DNA of 51,927 bases from Streptomyces sp. MH60 (GCF_002939385.1 NZ_MULI01000050.1:1-51927); one strand, 5' to 3'; shown: positions 1 through 7,747, counted from the stretch's first letter. Numbers and translations are program-made. Notes: a model not told the origin generated them from the letters alone.

Positions 1-1
1 G

Positions 2-1840
2 CCGGCGCCCGCCGAGCGGGCCACCGCACCCGCGGGGCCCGCGGGACCGGCACCGGAGACCGTGCAGTCGGTTGGGCGCGTGCTGTCGGAGGGCGGCGCC
101 CCCGAAGCACTCGCGCCGCAGACCGCCGCGCTCCTCGGTGAGGGCGCTCAGGACGTGCTGCGCGCGGACCCCTGGCAGTTGCTCCGGGTCGGCGGGGTGC
201 GGCCGGAGCAGGCCGACGGGTTCGCCCGCGCGCTGCTCGGCGCGGAGTGCGGCCCGGACGACGAGCGGCGCGGCCGTGCCGTCACCGTGTGGCTGCTGGA
301 GCAGGCGGCCCTGGCCGGGCACACCGCGCTGGAGCTGCCACGGCTCACCGCCACGCTGGCCCAGCGGGGCGTGCCGGATCCCGACGCCGCGGTGCAGAGC
401 ACGCTCGCCGAGGGCGAGGCACTCGCCTTCCAGGACGCCCTGGACGAGCCGGGCGCCCGCCCGGAGCGCACGGCGAGCGGCGCGGAGGGCGCGGACGGAG
501 CGGACGCGGAGGGCGAGGAGCGCCCCGTCCGGGTGCTGATCGGCCTGGAGCGGTACGCGCTCGCGGAGGAGAGCCTCGCCGACGGGCTGGCCCGGCTGGT
601 GAACTCGGCGCCCAAGCAGGACGGCTCCGCGGCGGACTGGGAGCGGGCGGCCGCCTCCGCTCAGGGCTCGGCGGGCGAACTGATCCGTGCCGTCGCGGCA
701 CACGGGCTGGTCCTGCACACCGGTGGCGAGGCGTCCCTGGCCGAGCCCGCCGCCCTGCTGCACGCGGCGCACGCCCTGGGCCTGCGAGCCTGGGCCGCCG
801 CGCCCGGCCCGCTCGGCCGCGACCGCTTCGCCGCCCTGCTGGGCGCTCCGTCGGCCGAGCCGCCCTCCTCGGGACCGGCCGCTCCCGCCGCGGTCACCGT
901 GACGGGGCTGCTGACCGGCGTCGAGGGACCGGGGCGGGACGCCGAGGGGGCGCTGGACCTCGACCTGCTCGTCGTGCTCGACGCGCCGCAGCTCGACGTC
1001 GAGGCGGGCGCCCTGCTCGCGGAGTCGCTGCCGGACGGGGCCCGGCTGGTGCTGGCCGGAGACCCGGCGGTGCTCTGGTCCGTGGGTCCCGGGCGGGTCT
1101 TCGCGGACCTGCTGGCGGCGCGGGTCTGCCCCCAGATCGCCTCGCGGCGCCCGGACCCCGGTCCGCTCGGCGAGCTGGTCTCCGGCATCGGCGTCGGCGA
1201 GCTGAGCCAGGTGGAGGCGCCCGGCAAGGAGGTCGTGATCGTGCCGGTGCGGGACGCGGGCGAGGCCGTGCACCGCACCGTCCAGCTCGTGGCGGACTCG
1301 GTGCCGCGCGCGATCGGCGTCCCGGCCGAGGAGACCCAGGTGATCACGCCGGGCCACGGCGGTGCCGTGGGCACCCGGGCGCTCAACGCGGCGCTGAAGG
1401 AACGCCTCAACCCCGGCCCCGGCCGTTTCGGCGGCTTCGACCCCGGCGACCGGGTCGTCCACACCCCCGCGCCGGGCCGGGTACTGCCGGGCCGGGTGGT
1501 CACGGCCGACGCCGACGGTCTGCACCTGTCGTGCGCGGGCGAGACCGTGGTCGTGCCCAAGGACCGGGTGGAGGGGTCCGTACGGCACGGCTGGGCGCTG
1601 ACCGCCCACCAGGCGCTGGGCGGCCGCTGGCCCGCGGTGGTCGTGGTGCTGCCCGGCGACGCCGTACCGGCCCTCAGCCGTCCCTGGATCTACACGGCGT
1701 TCGGCCGGGCGGCCCGGCACCTGTCCGTGGTGCACGGCGTGGAGCAGGCCCTCCCCCGCGCGGTGGCGGAGATCCCGGCCAAGCCCCGCACGACCCGCCT
1801 GCCGACCCTGCTGGCCCCCCAGATCCCGGTCACCGACTGA
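2..1840 (+). CDS. RecD-like helicase homologue with degenerate ATPase motifs (5' end outside window)
   Basis: The reading frame is open from the first bases of the window to the TGA at 1838-1840 and begins in a Pro/Ala-rich linker, so the start lies upstream. The first part resembles the N-terminal helix-hairpin-helix region of RecD2/TraA-like helicases, and the rest follows the RecD fold. Motif Ia-like (LGLRAWAAAPGPLGRDRF), motif III-like (AGDPAVLWSVGPGRVFADLL) and a C-terminal UvrD-C-2-like stretch (ALTAHQALGGRWPAVVVV, then YTAFGRAARHL) are recognisable. The expected Walker A GGPGTGKT is replaced by TGGEASLAE (about 718-745), without the lysine. The Walker B DEAS is replaced by LDAPQ (about 975-995). 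It is therefore probably not an ATPase. A role in DNA binding or as a structural subunit is inference. Family assignment is fairly sure; function is unknown. Confidence 0.7.
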   Translation, partial: PAPAERATAPAGPAGPAPETVQSVGRVLSEGGAPEALAPQTAALLGEGAQDVLRADPWQLLRVGGVRPEQADGFARALLGAECGPDDERRGRAVTVWLLEQAALAGHTALELPRLTATLAQRGVPDPDAAVQSTLAEGEALAFQDALDEPGARPERTASGAEGADGADAEGEERPVRVLIGLERYALAEESLADGLARLVNSAPKQDGSAADWERAAASAQGSAGELIRAVAAHGLVLHTGGEASLAEPAALLHAAHALGLRAWAAAPGPLGRDRFAALLGAPSAEPPSSGPAAPAAVTVTGLLTGVEGPGRDAEGALDLDLLVVLDAPQLDVEAGALLAESLPDGARLVLAGDPAVLWSVGPGRVFADLLAARVCPQIASRRPDPGPLGELVSGIGVGELSQVEAPGKEVVIVPVRDAGEAVHRTVQLVADSVPRAIGVPAEETQVITPGHGGAVGTRALNAALKERLNPGPGRFGGFDPGDRVVHTPAPGRVLPGRVVTADADGLHLSCAGETVVVPKDRVEGSVRHGWALTAHQALGGRWPAVVVVLPGDAVPALSRPWIYTAFGRAARHLSVVHGVEQALPRAVAEIPAKPRTTRLPTLLAPQIPVTD

Positions 1841-1905
1841 CGGGAAGCACGCCGCGCTCCGCGTCACCCGCCCGGCCGCCTAGGGCCCCGATCCCGCTCG
1901 CCGAG

Positions 1906-2703
1906 TCACCCCCGGGCGGCCGGCACCGCCGCCCCCGCCCGCCTGCGGGTGCGCCGCGACCGCGGCCGCCGGTCGGGTCCGGGCAGCCCCTGGCGCCCGG
2001 CCCTGAAGTCTCCGGTGGACACGGCGGTGTCGAGGTCCTCGTCCAGCTCGGCCAGGTCGGCGTCGCCCTCCTCGTCGTCGTCACCGTCGTCGCCGTCGTC
2101 GAAGTCCTCGTCGAAGACCGCGCTGACGTCGAAGCGGCAGACCACCCGCTGCGGGTCGACCTGCTCGAACGGGGCCTCCAGCCACTCCCCGGGTTCGGCG
2201 CTCTCGTCCGCGGCCGTCACCCAGAGCGTGGAGTCGCCCTCCTCAAGACCGAACTCCTTGTGCCGGGAGGCGATCTCGTCCGGCTCGAACTCGCCGAACA
2301 GCAGGCCGAGCGCGCCGTGCACCGTGTCCGAGGTCTCCAGTCCCGGCCCCTCGCCGTCCGCCGCCTCGACCCGCCGGGCCTGGGCCATCAGCCGCTGCGG
2401 CTCGGCCACGGCGTAGTCGCGGCGGATCAGGACGCTCAGCGCGCTGGGTTCCTCGGGGCCCGTGTACGGCGGCAGCGTGTCCTCGCCGGGGATCTCGAAG
2501 GGCGTGACCTCGTCGTACCGGTCGTAGAGCAGTTCGTCGTACGCCTCCGCGGCCGCGGCCAGCTCGTTGAACGCGTCGTAGACGGCCGGGTCTTCCTCTC
2601 CCGACCGGCGTTCGACCGCGGCCAGGTGGCGGTCGAGCGCGGTCTTGACCGCCTCGGCGGCGGCGCGTACCTCGGCAGCGGTGGGCTGCGCAGCATCAGA
2701 CAT
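1906..2703 (-). CDS. Hypothetical acidic protein
   Basis: A 265-residue protein starting MSDAAQPTAAEV at the ATG at 2703. I prefer this start to one 13 codons further upstream because a TAGCGT -10-like hexamer lies 7 nt before it, suggesting a leaderless mRNA, and the upstream codons look non-coding. The N-terminal two thirds is predicted helical and soluble. It ends in a strongly acidic stretch (FDDGDDGDDDEEGDADLAELDED) followed by a basic, Arg/Ala/Gly-rich tail. There is no signal peptide, membrane segment or recognisable catalytic motif. It converges on the helicase homologue and diverges from the small DUF5703-like gene. I do not recognise a function; it is probably a conserved actinobacterial protein. 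Confidence 0.7.
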   Translation of the reverse strand: MSDAAQPTAAEVRAAAEAVKTALDRHLAAVERRSGEEDPAVYDAFNELAAAAEAYDELLYDRYDEVTPFEIPGEDTLPPYTGPEEPSALSVLIRRDYAVAEPQRLMAQARRVEAADGEGPGLETSDTVHGALGLLFGEFEPDEIASRHKEFGLEEGDSTLWVTAADESAEPGEWLEAPFEQVDPQRVVCRFDVSAVFDEDFDDGDDGDDDEEGDADLAELDEDLDTAVSTGDFRAGRQGLPGPDRRPRSRRTRRRAGAAVPAARG

Positions 2704-2750
2704 AGTGCAGACGCTATCCGTACCGGGCCCCAGCCCGCACAATAGATTCG

Positions 2751-2939
2751 ATGCCGGAATACGAATTTGTCGATGTGTACCTACCGCGCGGGGTCACCCG
2801 CAAGGAGGCGGCACGTCAGCTGACGGACCATGCCGAGTACGGACACTGGGAGTTGTACCGCCTGACCCTGCTGCGCGACGGCAGCCGCAAGGTGCGGTTG
2901 CGGCGGCGGATCATCCGCCAGGTTCGCGCCACCTGGTGA
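2751..2939 (+). CDS. DUF5703-like small basic protein
   Basis: A 62-residue basic protein beginning MPEYEFVDVYLPRGVTRKEA and ending RRRIIRQVRATW. It matches my memory of a very conserved small Streptomyces family (DUF5703); no function is known to me. The first half has alternating hydrophobic residues and the C-terminus is an Arg-rich amphipathic stretch that could contact nucleic acid or membrane. No Shine-Dalgarno sequence precedes the ATG, and AT-rich bases at about 2738-2748 could form a -10 element, so it may be translated from a leaderless message. It is transcribed divergently from the acidic hypothetical protein with only 47 nt between the starts. Confidence 0.75.
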   Translation: MPEYEFVDVYLPRGVTRKEAARQLTDHAEYGHWELYRLTLLRDGSRKVRLRRRIIRQVRATW

Positions 2940-3003
2940 CGGAGGCGGACGCGGAGCGGGCCCCGCCGGTGCGGAGCCCGCTGCGTGCGCCGGTGCGCCC
3001 GTC

Positions 3004-3792
3004 TCACGCCGAGGCGCGCGCCTTGCGGTAGAGCACCGTGCCCGCGAGCAGCGCGCCGGCGCCCACCGGCAGGGCGAGGCCCAGCGGCAGGTCGCTGCCG
3101 GTCTCGGCGAGCGCCGCGTCGCCGGCGGGCTGGGCGACGGTCTGGGTGTCCGGCTGGTTGCCCTCCGTGGAGTCGCCCGGCGTTTCGCCCTCCGGACCGG
3201 ACGGCTTGTCCGGAGTATTCGGCTTGCCGGGGTTGCCGGGGTTGTCCGGCTTCTCCGGAGGCGTCTCGTGGTCGCCGGGCGGCGTCGGGTGGCCTCCGCC
3301 CCCGTTGGCGCAGTCGTTGCCGGTGGCCGGGTTGAGGAGACCGACGACGTCGATGCTGTTGCCGCACACGTTCACCGGCACGTCGACCGGCACCTCGACG
3401 TGGTTGCCGGAACCGACGCCCGGCGAGTCCGCGGCGTGGCCGCCCGCGTGGGAGCCCCCGTGCGAGCCTCCGTGCGCCCCGTCGTGGCTCCCGGAGTCAC
3501 CGGAGTCGCCGTATCCGCCCGAGTCGCCGTGCCCTCCGGAGGCACCGCCGCTCTTGTTGGCGCACGAGTTGCCCATCGCCGGGTTGAGGACGCCGACCAC
3601 GTCCACCGTGTTGCCGCAGACGTTCACCGGCACGTGTACCGGGGCCTGCACCGTGTTGCCGGAGAGTACGCCGGGCGAACCCGAACTCGAGCCGTGCGCA
3701 CCCGAGTCCGCGTGGGCGGCACCGCCCGCGGCGGCGATCACGCCGGTGGCCGCCGCCATCGTCATCAGGCCCTTGCGGGTGACCTGTCGCAT
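3004..3792 (-). CDS. chpC: Long chaplin ChpC-like, sortase-anchored, two chaplin domains
   Basis: A 262-residue exported protein. A Sec signal peptide (about 1-28, ending AAHA) precedes two chaplin domains at about 38-78 and 125-170. Each has the SPGVxSGNxVxxPVxVPVNVCGN core and the paired cysteines of the family. A Gly/Ser/His-rich spacer separates the domains and a Pro/Lys/Glu-rich stalk follows. The C-terminus has the LAETG sortase motif (228-232), a hydrophobic helix and the positive tail RKARASA, as in class E sortase substrates. Long chaplins (ChpA-C in S. coelicolor) are linked to the cell wall and help assemble the amyloid-like aerial hyphal sheath with short chaplins. It lies beside the short chaplin gene, 178 nt downstream on the same strand, as chpC and chpH do in S. 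coelicolor. Confidence 0.93.
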   Translation of the reverse strand: MRQVTRKGLMTMAAATGVIAAAGGAAHADSGAHGSSSGSPGVLSGNTVQAPVHVPVNVCGNTVDVVGVLNPAMGNSCANKSGGASGGHGDSGGYGDSGDSGSHDGAHGGSHGGSHAGGHAADSPGVGSGNHVEVPVDVPVNVCGNSIDVVGLLNPATGNDCANGGGGHPTPPGDHETPPEKPDNPGNPGKPNTPDKPSGPEGETPGDSTEGNQPDTQTVAQPAGDAALAETGSDLPLGLALPVGAGALLAGTVLYRKARASA

Positions 3793-3901
3793 TTCCTGAA
3801 TCCCTGCCTTGTCCTGGTCCCGTGGTACCGAGAATGCCGAGAGTGCCGGAACTCCGGCGTCGCCGTCGTTACCCCGCCTCGAATGTCCCCCGAAAGGCCG
3901 T

Positions 3902-3936
3902 CGGCCCCGGAGCGCATGGCGTGCACTCCGGGGCCG
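3902..3936 (-). terminator. Hairpin terminator after chpH
   Basis: A perfect 11-bp inverted repeat (CGGCCCCGGAG at 3902-3912 and CTCCGGGGCCG at 3926-3936) with a 13-nt loop lies 34 nt after the chpH stop and upstream of chpC. It lacks a clear U-tract, as is usual for Streptomyces. It would separate chpH transcription from chpC, which implies that chpC has its own promoter. Confidence 0.65.
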
Positions 3937-3970
3937 GCGGAATCAGACCCTCACGGGGCGAGGCACAACG

Positions 3971-4204
3971 TCACTTGTTGATGCAGACGTTGCCGAAGGC
4001 GGGGTTCAGCAGACCGATCACGGAGATCGTGTTGCCGCAGACGTTCACCGGCACGTGCACGGGGACCTGAACGACGTTGCCGGAAAGGACGCCGGGCGAG
4101 TGCACGGCGGCACCCTGGGCACCGGAGTCGGCGACGGCCATGCCCGCGCCCGCGAGCACCAGACCACCGGTGGCTGCCGCGGCGGCGACGACCTTCTTGA
4201 GCAT
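3971..4204 (-). CDS. chpH: Short chaplin ChpH-like
   Basis: A 77-residue exported chaplin. The signal peptide (MLKKVVAAAAATGGLVLAGAGMAVA, cleavage near residue 26) is followed by one chaplin domain containing SPGVLSGNVVQVPVHVPVNV and then CGN...NPAFGNVCINK. The two cysteines form the disulphide typical of secreted short chaplins. ChpH is a surfactant that polymerises into amyloid-like fibres at the air-water interface, letting aerial hyphae leave the medium; it is abundant and one of the two most conserved chaplins. A strong ribosome-binding site (AGGAGGAA, 4207-4214) sits just upstream of the ATG. Sequence match and neighbouring chpC make the name secure. Confidence 0.95.
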   Translation of the reverse strand: MLKKVVAAAAATGGLVLAGAGMAVADSGAQGAAVHSPGVLSGNVVQVPVHVPVNVCGNTISVIGLLNPAFGNVCINK

Positions 4205-4336
4205 TGTTCCTCCTAGTTGGCAAACGCGATCTCAAATTTGCCGATCGCATCACCTGTAACGAGGAGGGAGTAATGAGGCTACGAGCTTATGAGCGGATTC
4301 ACTCGTCCCGGTCGCCTCCCGTACGCACGGACGAAT
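4205..4336 (-). promoter_or_regulatory. chpH promoter and leader region
   Basis: This 132-nt region is noticeably AT-richer than its surroundings and holds the signals for chpH. On the minus strand a CGTTAC hexamer (plus-strand 4256-4261) is one base from CGTAAC, the -35 element I recall for BldN-sigma promoters that drive chaplin genes. I could not find a good matching -10 at the expected distance, so this assignment is weak. A similar GGTAAC lies upstream of chpC at 3868-3873. Confidence 0.3.
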
Positions 4337-5662
4337 TCAGGACGCGTCGATGAAGCGGTCGAGCACCCGCACGCCGAACTGGAGTCCCTCCACCGGCACT
4401 CGCTCGTCCACGCCGTGGAACATGCCCGCGAAGTCCAGCTCCGGCGGCAGCTTGAGCGGCGCGAAACCGAAGCCGCGGATGCCGAGTTCGTCGAAGGACT
4501 TGGCGTCCGTACCGCCGGAGAGCATGTAGGGGACCGCCTTGGCCGCCGGGTCCTCGGCCACCAGGGCGGACTGCATGGCGTCGACCAGCGCGCCGTCGAA
4601 CGTCGTCTCGACGGCCTTGTTGGCGTGCACGTCCTCGCGCCGCACGTGCGGTCCGAGGATCCGGTCGACGTCGGCGAGGAACTCCTCCTCGTAGCCGGGC
4701 AGGAAGCGCCCGTCCACGTGCGCGGTGGCCTCACCGGGAATGACGTTGACCTTGTAACCCGCGCCCAGCTGGGTCGGGTTGGCGGTGTTGCTCAGGGTGG
4801 CGCCGATGAGTTTGGCGATGCCGCCGAGCCTGGCGAGCGTGCCCTCCATGTCCTCCGGGTCCAGCTCGGTGCCGAGCGCGTCGCCCAGTTCGTCGAGGAA
4901 GGCGCGGGTCGTCTTGGTGACGCGGACGGGGAACTTGTGCCGGCCCAGACGCGCGACGGCCTCCGACAACTCGGTGATGGCGTTGTCGCGGTGGATCATC
5001 GACCCGTGCCCGGCGGTACCGGCCACGGTCAGCTTCATCCAGTGGATGCCCTTCTCGGCCGTCTGGATCAGGTACAGGCGGCGCTGCTCGCTCACGGTGA
5101 AGGAGAAGCCGCCCACCTCGCTGATCGCCTCGGTGACGCCCTCGAAGAGGTCGGGGTGGTGGTCGACGAGGTGACGGGCGCCGTAGGTGCCGCCGGCCTC
5201 CTCGTCGGCGAGGAACGCCAGCACGATGTCCCGCGGGGGCTTGCGCCCGCTGCGCAGCCGGTCGCGGACGACCGCGAGCGTCATCGCGTCCATGTCCTTC
5301 ATGTCGACGGCGCCGCGCCCCCACACGCAGCCGTCGGCGATCTCCCCGGAGAAGGGGTGGTGGGTCCAGTCGTCCGCGTTGGCCGGGACGACGTCGGTGT
5401 GGCCGTGGATGAGGAGCGCGGGCCGGGACGGGTCCTCGCCCTCGATCCGGGCCACCGTGGAGGCGCGTCCGGGGTGTGACTCGAAGATCTTCGGTTCGAG
5501 TCCCACCTCGGCGAGCTTCTCGGCGACGTACTCGGCGGCCTTCCGCTCGCCCGGCCCCGAGTGGTCGCCGTAGTTGCTGGTGTCGATCCGGATCAGCTCG
5601 CGGCAGAGGTCGACGACCTCGTCCTCGCCGGTGACGCTCCTGGCCGTGCCCGAGTCGCTCAC
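4337..5662 (-). CDS. M20 family zinc metallopeptidase
   Basis: A 441-residue cytoplasmic hydrolase of the M20/M25/M40 (ArgE/DapE/CPG2) family. Visible motifs are the first metal-ligand segment LLIHGHTDVVPA, the GRGAVDMKD segment with the bridging Asp, the DEEAGG segment with the catalytic Glu, and a central dimerisation domain (about 200-310). The C-terminal PYMLSGGTDAKSF...GFGF segment supplies the last ligands. Length is normal. The GTG start at 5662 follows GGGAGGA at ideal spacing. It is probably a broad aminoacylase or dipeptidase; the substrate cannot be read from sequence. Three 12-bp tandem repeats lie immediately upstream. Confidence 0.88.
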   Translation of the reverse strand: MSDSGTARSVTGEDEVVDLCRELIRIDTSNYGDHSGPGERKAAEYVAEKLAEVGLEPKIFESHPGRASTVARIEGEDPSRPALLIHGHTDVVPANADDWTHHPFSGEIADGCVWGRGAVDMKDMDAMTLAVVRDRLRSGRKPPRDIVLAFLADEEAGGTYGARHLVDHHPDLFEGVTEAISEVGGFSFTVSEQRRLYLIQTAEKGIHWMKLTVAGTAGHGSMIHRDNAITELSEAVARLGRHKFPVRVTKTTRAFLDELGDALGTELDPEDMEGTLARLGGIAKLIGATLSNTANPTQLGAGYKVNVIPGEATAHVDGRFLPGYEEEFLADVDRILGPHVRREDVHANKAVETTFDGALVDAMQSALVAEDPAAKAVPYMLSGGTDAKSFDELGIRGFGFAPLKLPPELDFAGMFHGVDERVPVEGLQFGVRVLDRFIDAS

Positions 5663-5677
5663 GTGGTTCCTCCCGCT

Positions 5678-5713
5678 GTCACTGCCGATGTCAGTGCCGA
5701 TGTCACTGCTGGT
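5678..5713. repeat. Three 12-bp tandem repeats upstream of the M20 peptidase gene
   Basis: GTCACTGCCGAT (5678-5689), GTCAGTGCCGAT (5690-5701) and GTCACTGCTGGT (5702-5713) follow each other without gaps, ending 16 nt from the GTG start. The first two differ at one base. CACTG and CAGTG alternate, so inverted repeats also form across units. They could be operator half-sites or simple slippage. Confidence 0.6.
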
Positions 5714-5835
5714 GGGTCCCCCTCATCCTCCTCCCTGGGCCGTCCGGGCCCAAGGAGGGGGTGATCGGCCACCCCGGAAAGCCTGGTAATGTTTACGTCG
5801 TCGCCGCGGGGAACGACCCGCGCGACAGACACCTT

Positions 5836-5923
5836 GTCCGGGTGGCGGAATGGCAGACGCGCTAGCTTGAGGTGCTAGTGCCCTTTATCGGGCGTGGGGG
5901 TTCAAGTCCCCCCTCGGACACCA
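5836..5923 (+). tRNA. tRNA-Leu (anticodon GAG)
   Basis: An 88-nt class II tRNA including an encoded CCA (5921-5923). The acceptor stem GTCCGGG pairs with CTCGGAC (one G-U). The anticodon loop CTTGAGGTGC gives anticodon GAG, reading CUC/CUU leucine codons. A long variable arm (GCCCTTTATCGGGC) and the T-loop TTCAAGT are present. A strong terminator follows directly. There is no integrase or att-like duplication nearby. Confidence 0.97.
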
Positions 5924-5926
5924 GCT

Positions 5927-5951
5927 AAAACCCCTGCTGAGCAGGGGTTTT
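5927..5951 (+). terminator. Rho-independent terminator of tRNA-Leu
   Basis: AAAACCCCTGC (5927-5937) pairs perfectly with GCAGGGGTTTT (5941-5951) around a TGA loop. The stem is symmetric, so it has A and T runs on both sides and could work in both directions. It starts 3 nt after the CCA end. Confidence 0.9.
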
Positions 5952-5990
5952 CTGCTTTTGGTCTGCTGCTCTTCCTCTACAGTGGGCGCC

Positions 5991-6365
5991 ATGACCACCC
6001 CTCTCTGCCCCTGCGGTCGGTCCGAGCCGTACGAGCGGTGCTGCGGGCGTTTCCACGCCGGGGCCGCCGCCGCCCCGACCGCCGAGATCCTGATGCGCTC
6101 GCGCTACAGCGCCTTCGTGCGCCTGGACGCGGGCTACCTCCTGCGCACCTGGCACCCCCGCACGCGGCCCGCGCGCCTCGACCTCGACCCGGGCACGCGG
6201 TGGACCGGGCTGGAGATCCTGGACACGGCCGACGGTTCCGCCTTCCACTCCACCGGGACCGTGACGTTCCGGGCGTCCTACCGGGGTGGCTCGCTGCACG
6301 AGCGGAGCCGCTTCGAGCGCGTGGAGGGGGCGTGGGTGTACGTGGACGGGGAGTTCCTCGACTGA
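5991..6365 (+). CDS. YchJ-like (UPF0225) SEC-C motif protein
   Basis: A 124-residue protein starting MTTPLCPCGRSEPYERCCGRFHAG, i.e. an N-terminal SEC-C-type metal-binding motif (CPCG...CC), then the conserved AEILMRSRYSAFVRLDAGYLLRTWHP and a C-terminal NTF2-like barrel ending WVYVDGEFLD. This is the standard YchJ architecture and length. The biochemical role is unknown; the SEC-C motif binds zinc in other proteins. I chose the ATG at 5991 because the protein aligns from there and TACAGT lies exactly 7 nt upstream, which fits a leaderless transcript. It follows tRNA-Leu and its terminator and so needs its own promoter. Confidence 0.85.
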   Translation: MTTPLCPCGRSEPYERCCGRFHAGAAAAPTAEILMRSRYSAFVRLDAGYLLRTWHPRTRPARLDLDPGTRWTGLEILDTADGSAFHSTGTVTFRASYRGGSLHERSRFERVEGAWVYVDGEFLD

Positions 6366-6381
6366 CGCCTCCCCCGGTGCC

Positions 6382-7083
6382 CTACGGCGCCAGGATGTCC
6401 AGCTCCTGGAGCGCGCCCTCCGTGATCTCCCGGGTCAGCCGCTCGGCGCGCTCCGCGTCACGGGCCCGGACCGCCTCGGCGACCTGGACGTGCAGGGTGA
6501 CGGCGGCCGGGTCGGGGTCCTCGAACATCACGTCGTGGTGGGTGCGGCCGGCCAGGACCTCGGCGACGACGCCGCCGAGGCGGGCGAACATCTCGTTGCC
6601 GGAGGCGGTGAGGATGACGCGGTGGAAGGCCACGTCGTGGAAGAGGTACTCCTCCAGCCGGTGGCCGCGCGAGTTCGCGACCATGCCGAGCGCGCACTCG
6701 GTCAGCTCGGCGCACTGCTCCGCCGTGGCGTGCCGGGCGGCCAGGCCCGCGGCGACCGGTTCGACGGCCGACCTGAGCACGGTCAGGGAGCGCAGCTGCC
6801 GGGGGCGTTCGGAGCCGGCCAGGCGCCAGCGGATGACCTGCGGGTCGTAGACGTTCCACTCGCACTCAGGCAGGACCGTGACGCCGACGCGGCGGCGTGA
6901 CTCGACGAGGTGCATGGACTCCAGCACCCGGACCGCCTCCCGCATCACGGAGCGCGACACCTCGAAGCGCTGAGCGAGTTCGTCCGTGCGCAGCACACTG
7001 CCCGCGGGGTATGCGCCCGCTGTGATCGCGGGGCCGAGGGTGTCCAGTACGCGGCCGTGCAGCCCCCGGCCCGGTGTGCTCAT
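6382..7083 (-). CDS. gntR: GntR-family (FadR/FCD subfamily) regulator of the gluconate operon
   Basis: A 233-residue regulator. The N-terminal winged helix-turn-helix (about 10-75, including LRTDELAQRFEVSRSVMREAVRVLESMHLVE) precedes an all-helical FCD ligand domain (about 90-225). The FCD metal/ligand residues appear in the EYLFHDVAFHRVIL segment and later histidines. It is divergently transcribed from gluconokinase and the permease, the classic layout of a local repressor relieved by gluconate or a phosphorylated derivative. A TTGTCGTACTA match to the FadR-family operator consensus lies in the shared intergenic region. I recall the S. coelicolor counterpart being shown to repress the gluconate operon. 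Confidence 0.88.
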   Translation of the reverse strand: MSTPGRGLHGRVLDTLGPAITAGAYPAGSVLRTDELAQRFEVSRSVMREAVRVLESMHLVESRRRVGVTVLPECEWNVYDPQVIRWRLAGSERPRQLRSLTVLRSAVEPVAAGLAARHATAEQCAELTECALGMVANSRGHRLEEYLFHDVAFHRVILTASGNEMFARLGGVVAEVLAGRTHHDVMFEDPDPAAVTLHVQVAEAVRARDAERAERLTREITEGALQELDILAP

Positions 7084-7149
7084 GCACTCAGCGTACGGGG
7101 CACGTCACCGGAACAAAAAGTCAGACTTATATGTCACAGACTCTTGAAG

Positions 7150-7160
7150 TTGTCGTACTA
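7150..7160. promoter_or_regulatory. Putative GntR operator in the gluconate divergent promoter
   Basis: TTGTCGTACTA matches the FadR-subfamily consensus TNGTNNNACNA at every fixed position. It is in the AT-rich 136-nt gap between gntR (start 7083) and gluconokinase (start 7220), about 60 nt from each gene, where it could control both directions. Confidence 0.55.
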
Positions 7161-7219
7161 ATAAGTTTCAGTTGCGTCGACATCAGGTGTCGACGAGGAC
7201 AGCAGACAGCGAGAGTGCG

Positions 7220-7747
7220 ATGCAGCAACTGCACACCCCCCACGTGGTCGTGGTCATGGGCGTCGCGGGCACCGGGAAGACCACCATCGGTCCCCTGCTC
7301 GCGGCCCGGCTCGGCGTTCCCTACGCCGAGGGCGACGACTTCCACCCACCGGCCAACATCGCCAAGATGACGGCCGGCACCCCGCTCACCGACGAGGACC
7401 GCTGGCCCTGGCTGGACGCCATCGGCGGCTGGGCGCACGGGCGTGCCGGGCTCGGTGGGGTGGTGAGCAGTTCGGCGCTGAAGCGGTCGTACCGCGACCG
7501 GCTGCGGGCCGCCGCTCCCGGTGTCGTCTTCGTGCACCTCACGGGCAGCCGTGAGCTGATCGAGGACCGGATGTCGCACCGGCAGGGCCACTTCATGCCG
7601 ACGGCCCTGCTCGACTCCCAGTTCGCCACGCTCCAGCCGCTGCAGCCGGACGAGGCGGGAGTCGCGGTGGACGTGGCCGGCACCCCCGAGGAGATCACCG
7701 AACGGGCGGTCGACGCCCTGAAGGATCTCCCCGAGCCGGTCCGGTAA
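7220..7747 (+). CDS. gntK: Gluconokinase
   Basis: A 175-residue kinase converting D-gluconate to 6-phosphogluconate with ATP, feeding the pentose phosphate pathway. It has the P-loop GVAGTGKT (residues 14-21), the family signature GDDFHPPANIAKMTAGTPLTDEDRWPWL, the SSSALKRSYRDRLR segment and the HRQGHFMPTALLDSQFATLQ lid region. Size and motifs are those of the GntK/IdnK family. I place the start at the ATG at 7220; the only upstream in-frame start is a TTG in the promoter region. It is the first gene of a four-gene cluster with permease and two dehydrogenases and is divergent from gntR. Confidence 0.94.
   Translation: MQQLHTPHVVVVMGVAGTGKTTIGPLLAARLGVPYAEGDDFHPPANIAKMTAGTPLTDEDRWPWLDAIGGWAHGRAGLGGVVSSSALKRSYRDRLRAAAPGVVFVHLTGSRELIEDRMSHRQGHFMPTALLDSQFATLQPLQPDEAGVAVDVAGTPEEITERAVDALKDLPEPVR

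Noticed and set aside
1872..1923. CCGGCCGCC/GGCGGCCGG inverted repeat after the helicase-like gene as terminator
   Set aside because: The arms are 9 bp but the loop is 34 nt and the second arm is inside the coding sequence of the convergent gene; too weak in GC-rich DNA.
5836..5951. tRNA-Leu as an integration (att) site
   Set aside because: No integrase, no duplicated tRNA 3' end and no change in composition follow; the terminator comes directly after the tRNA.
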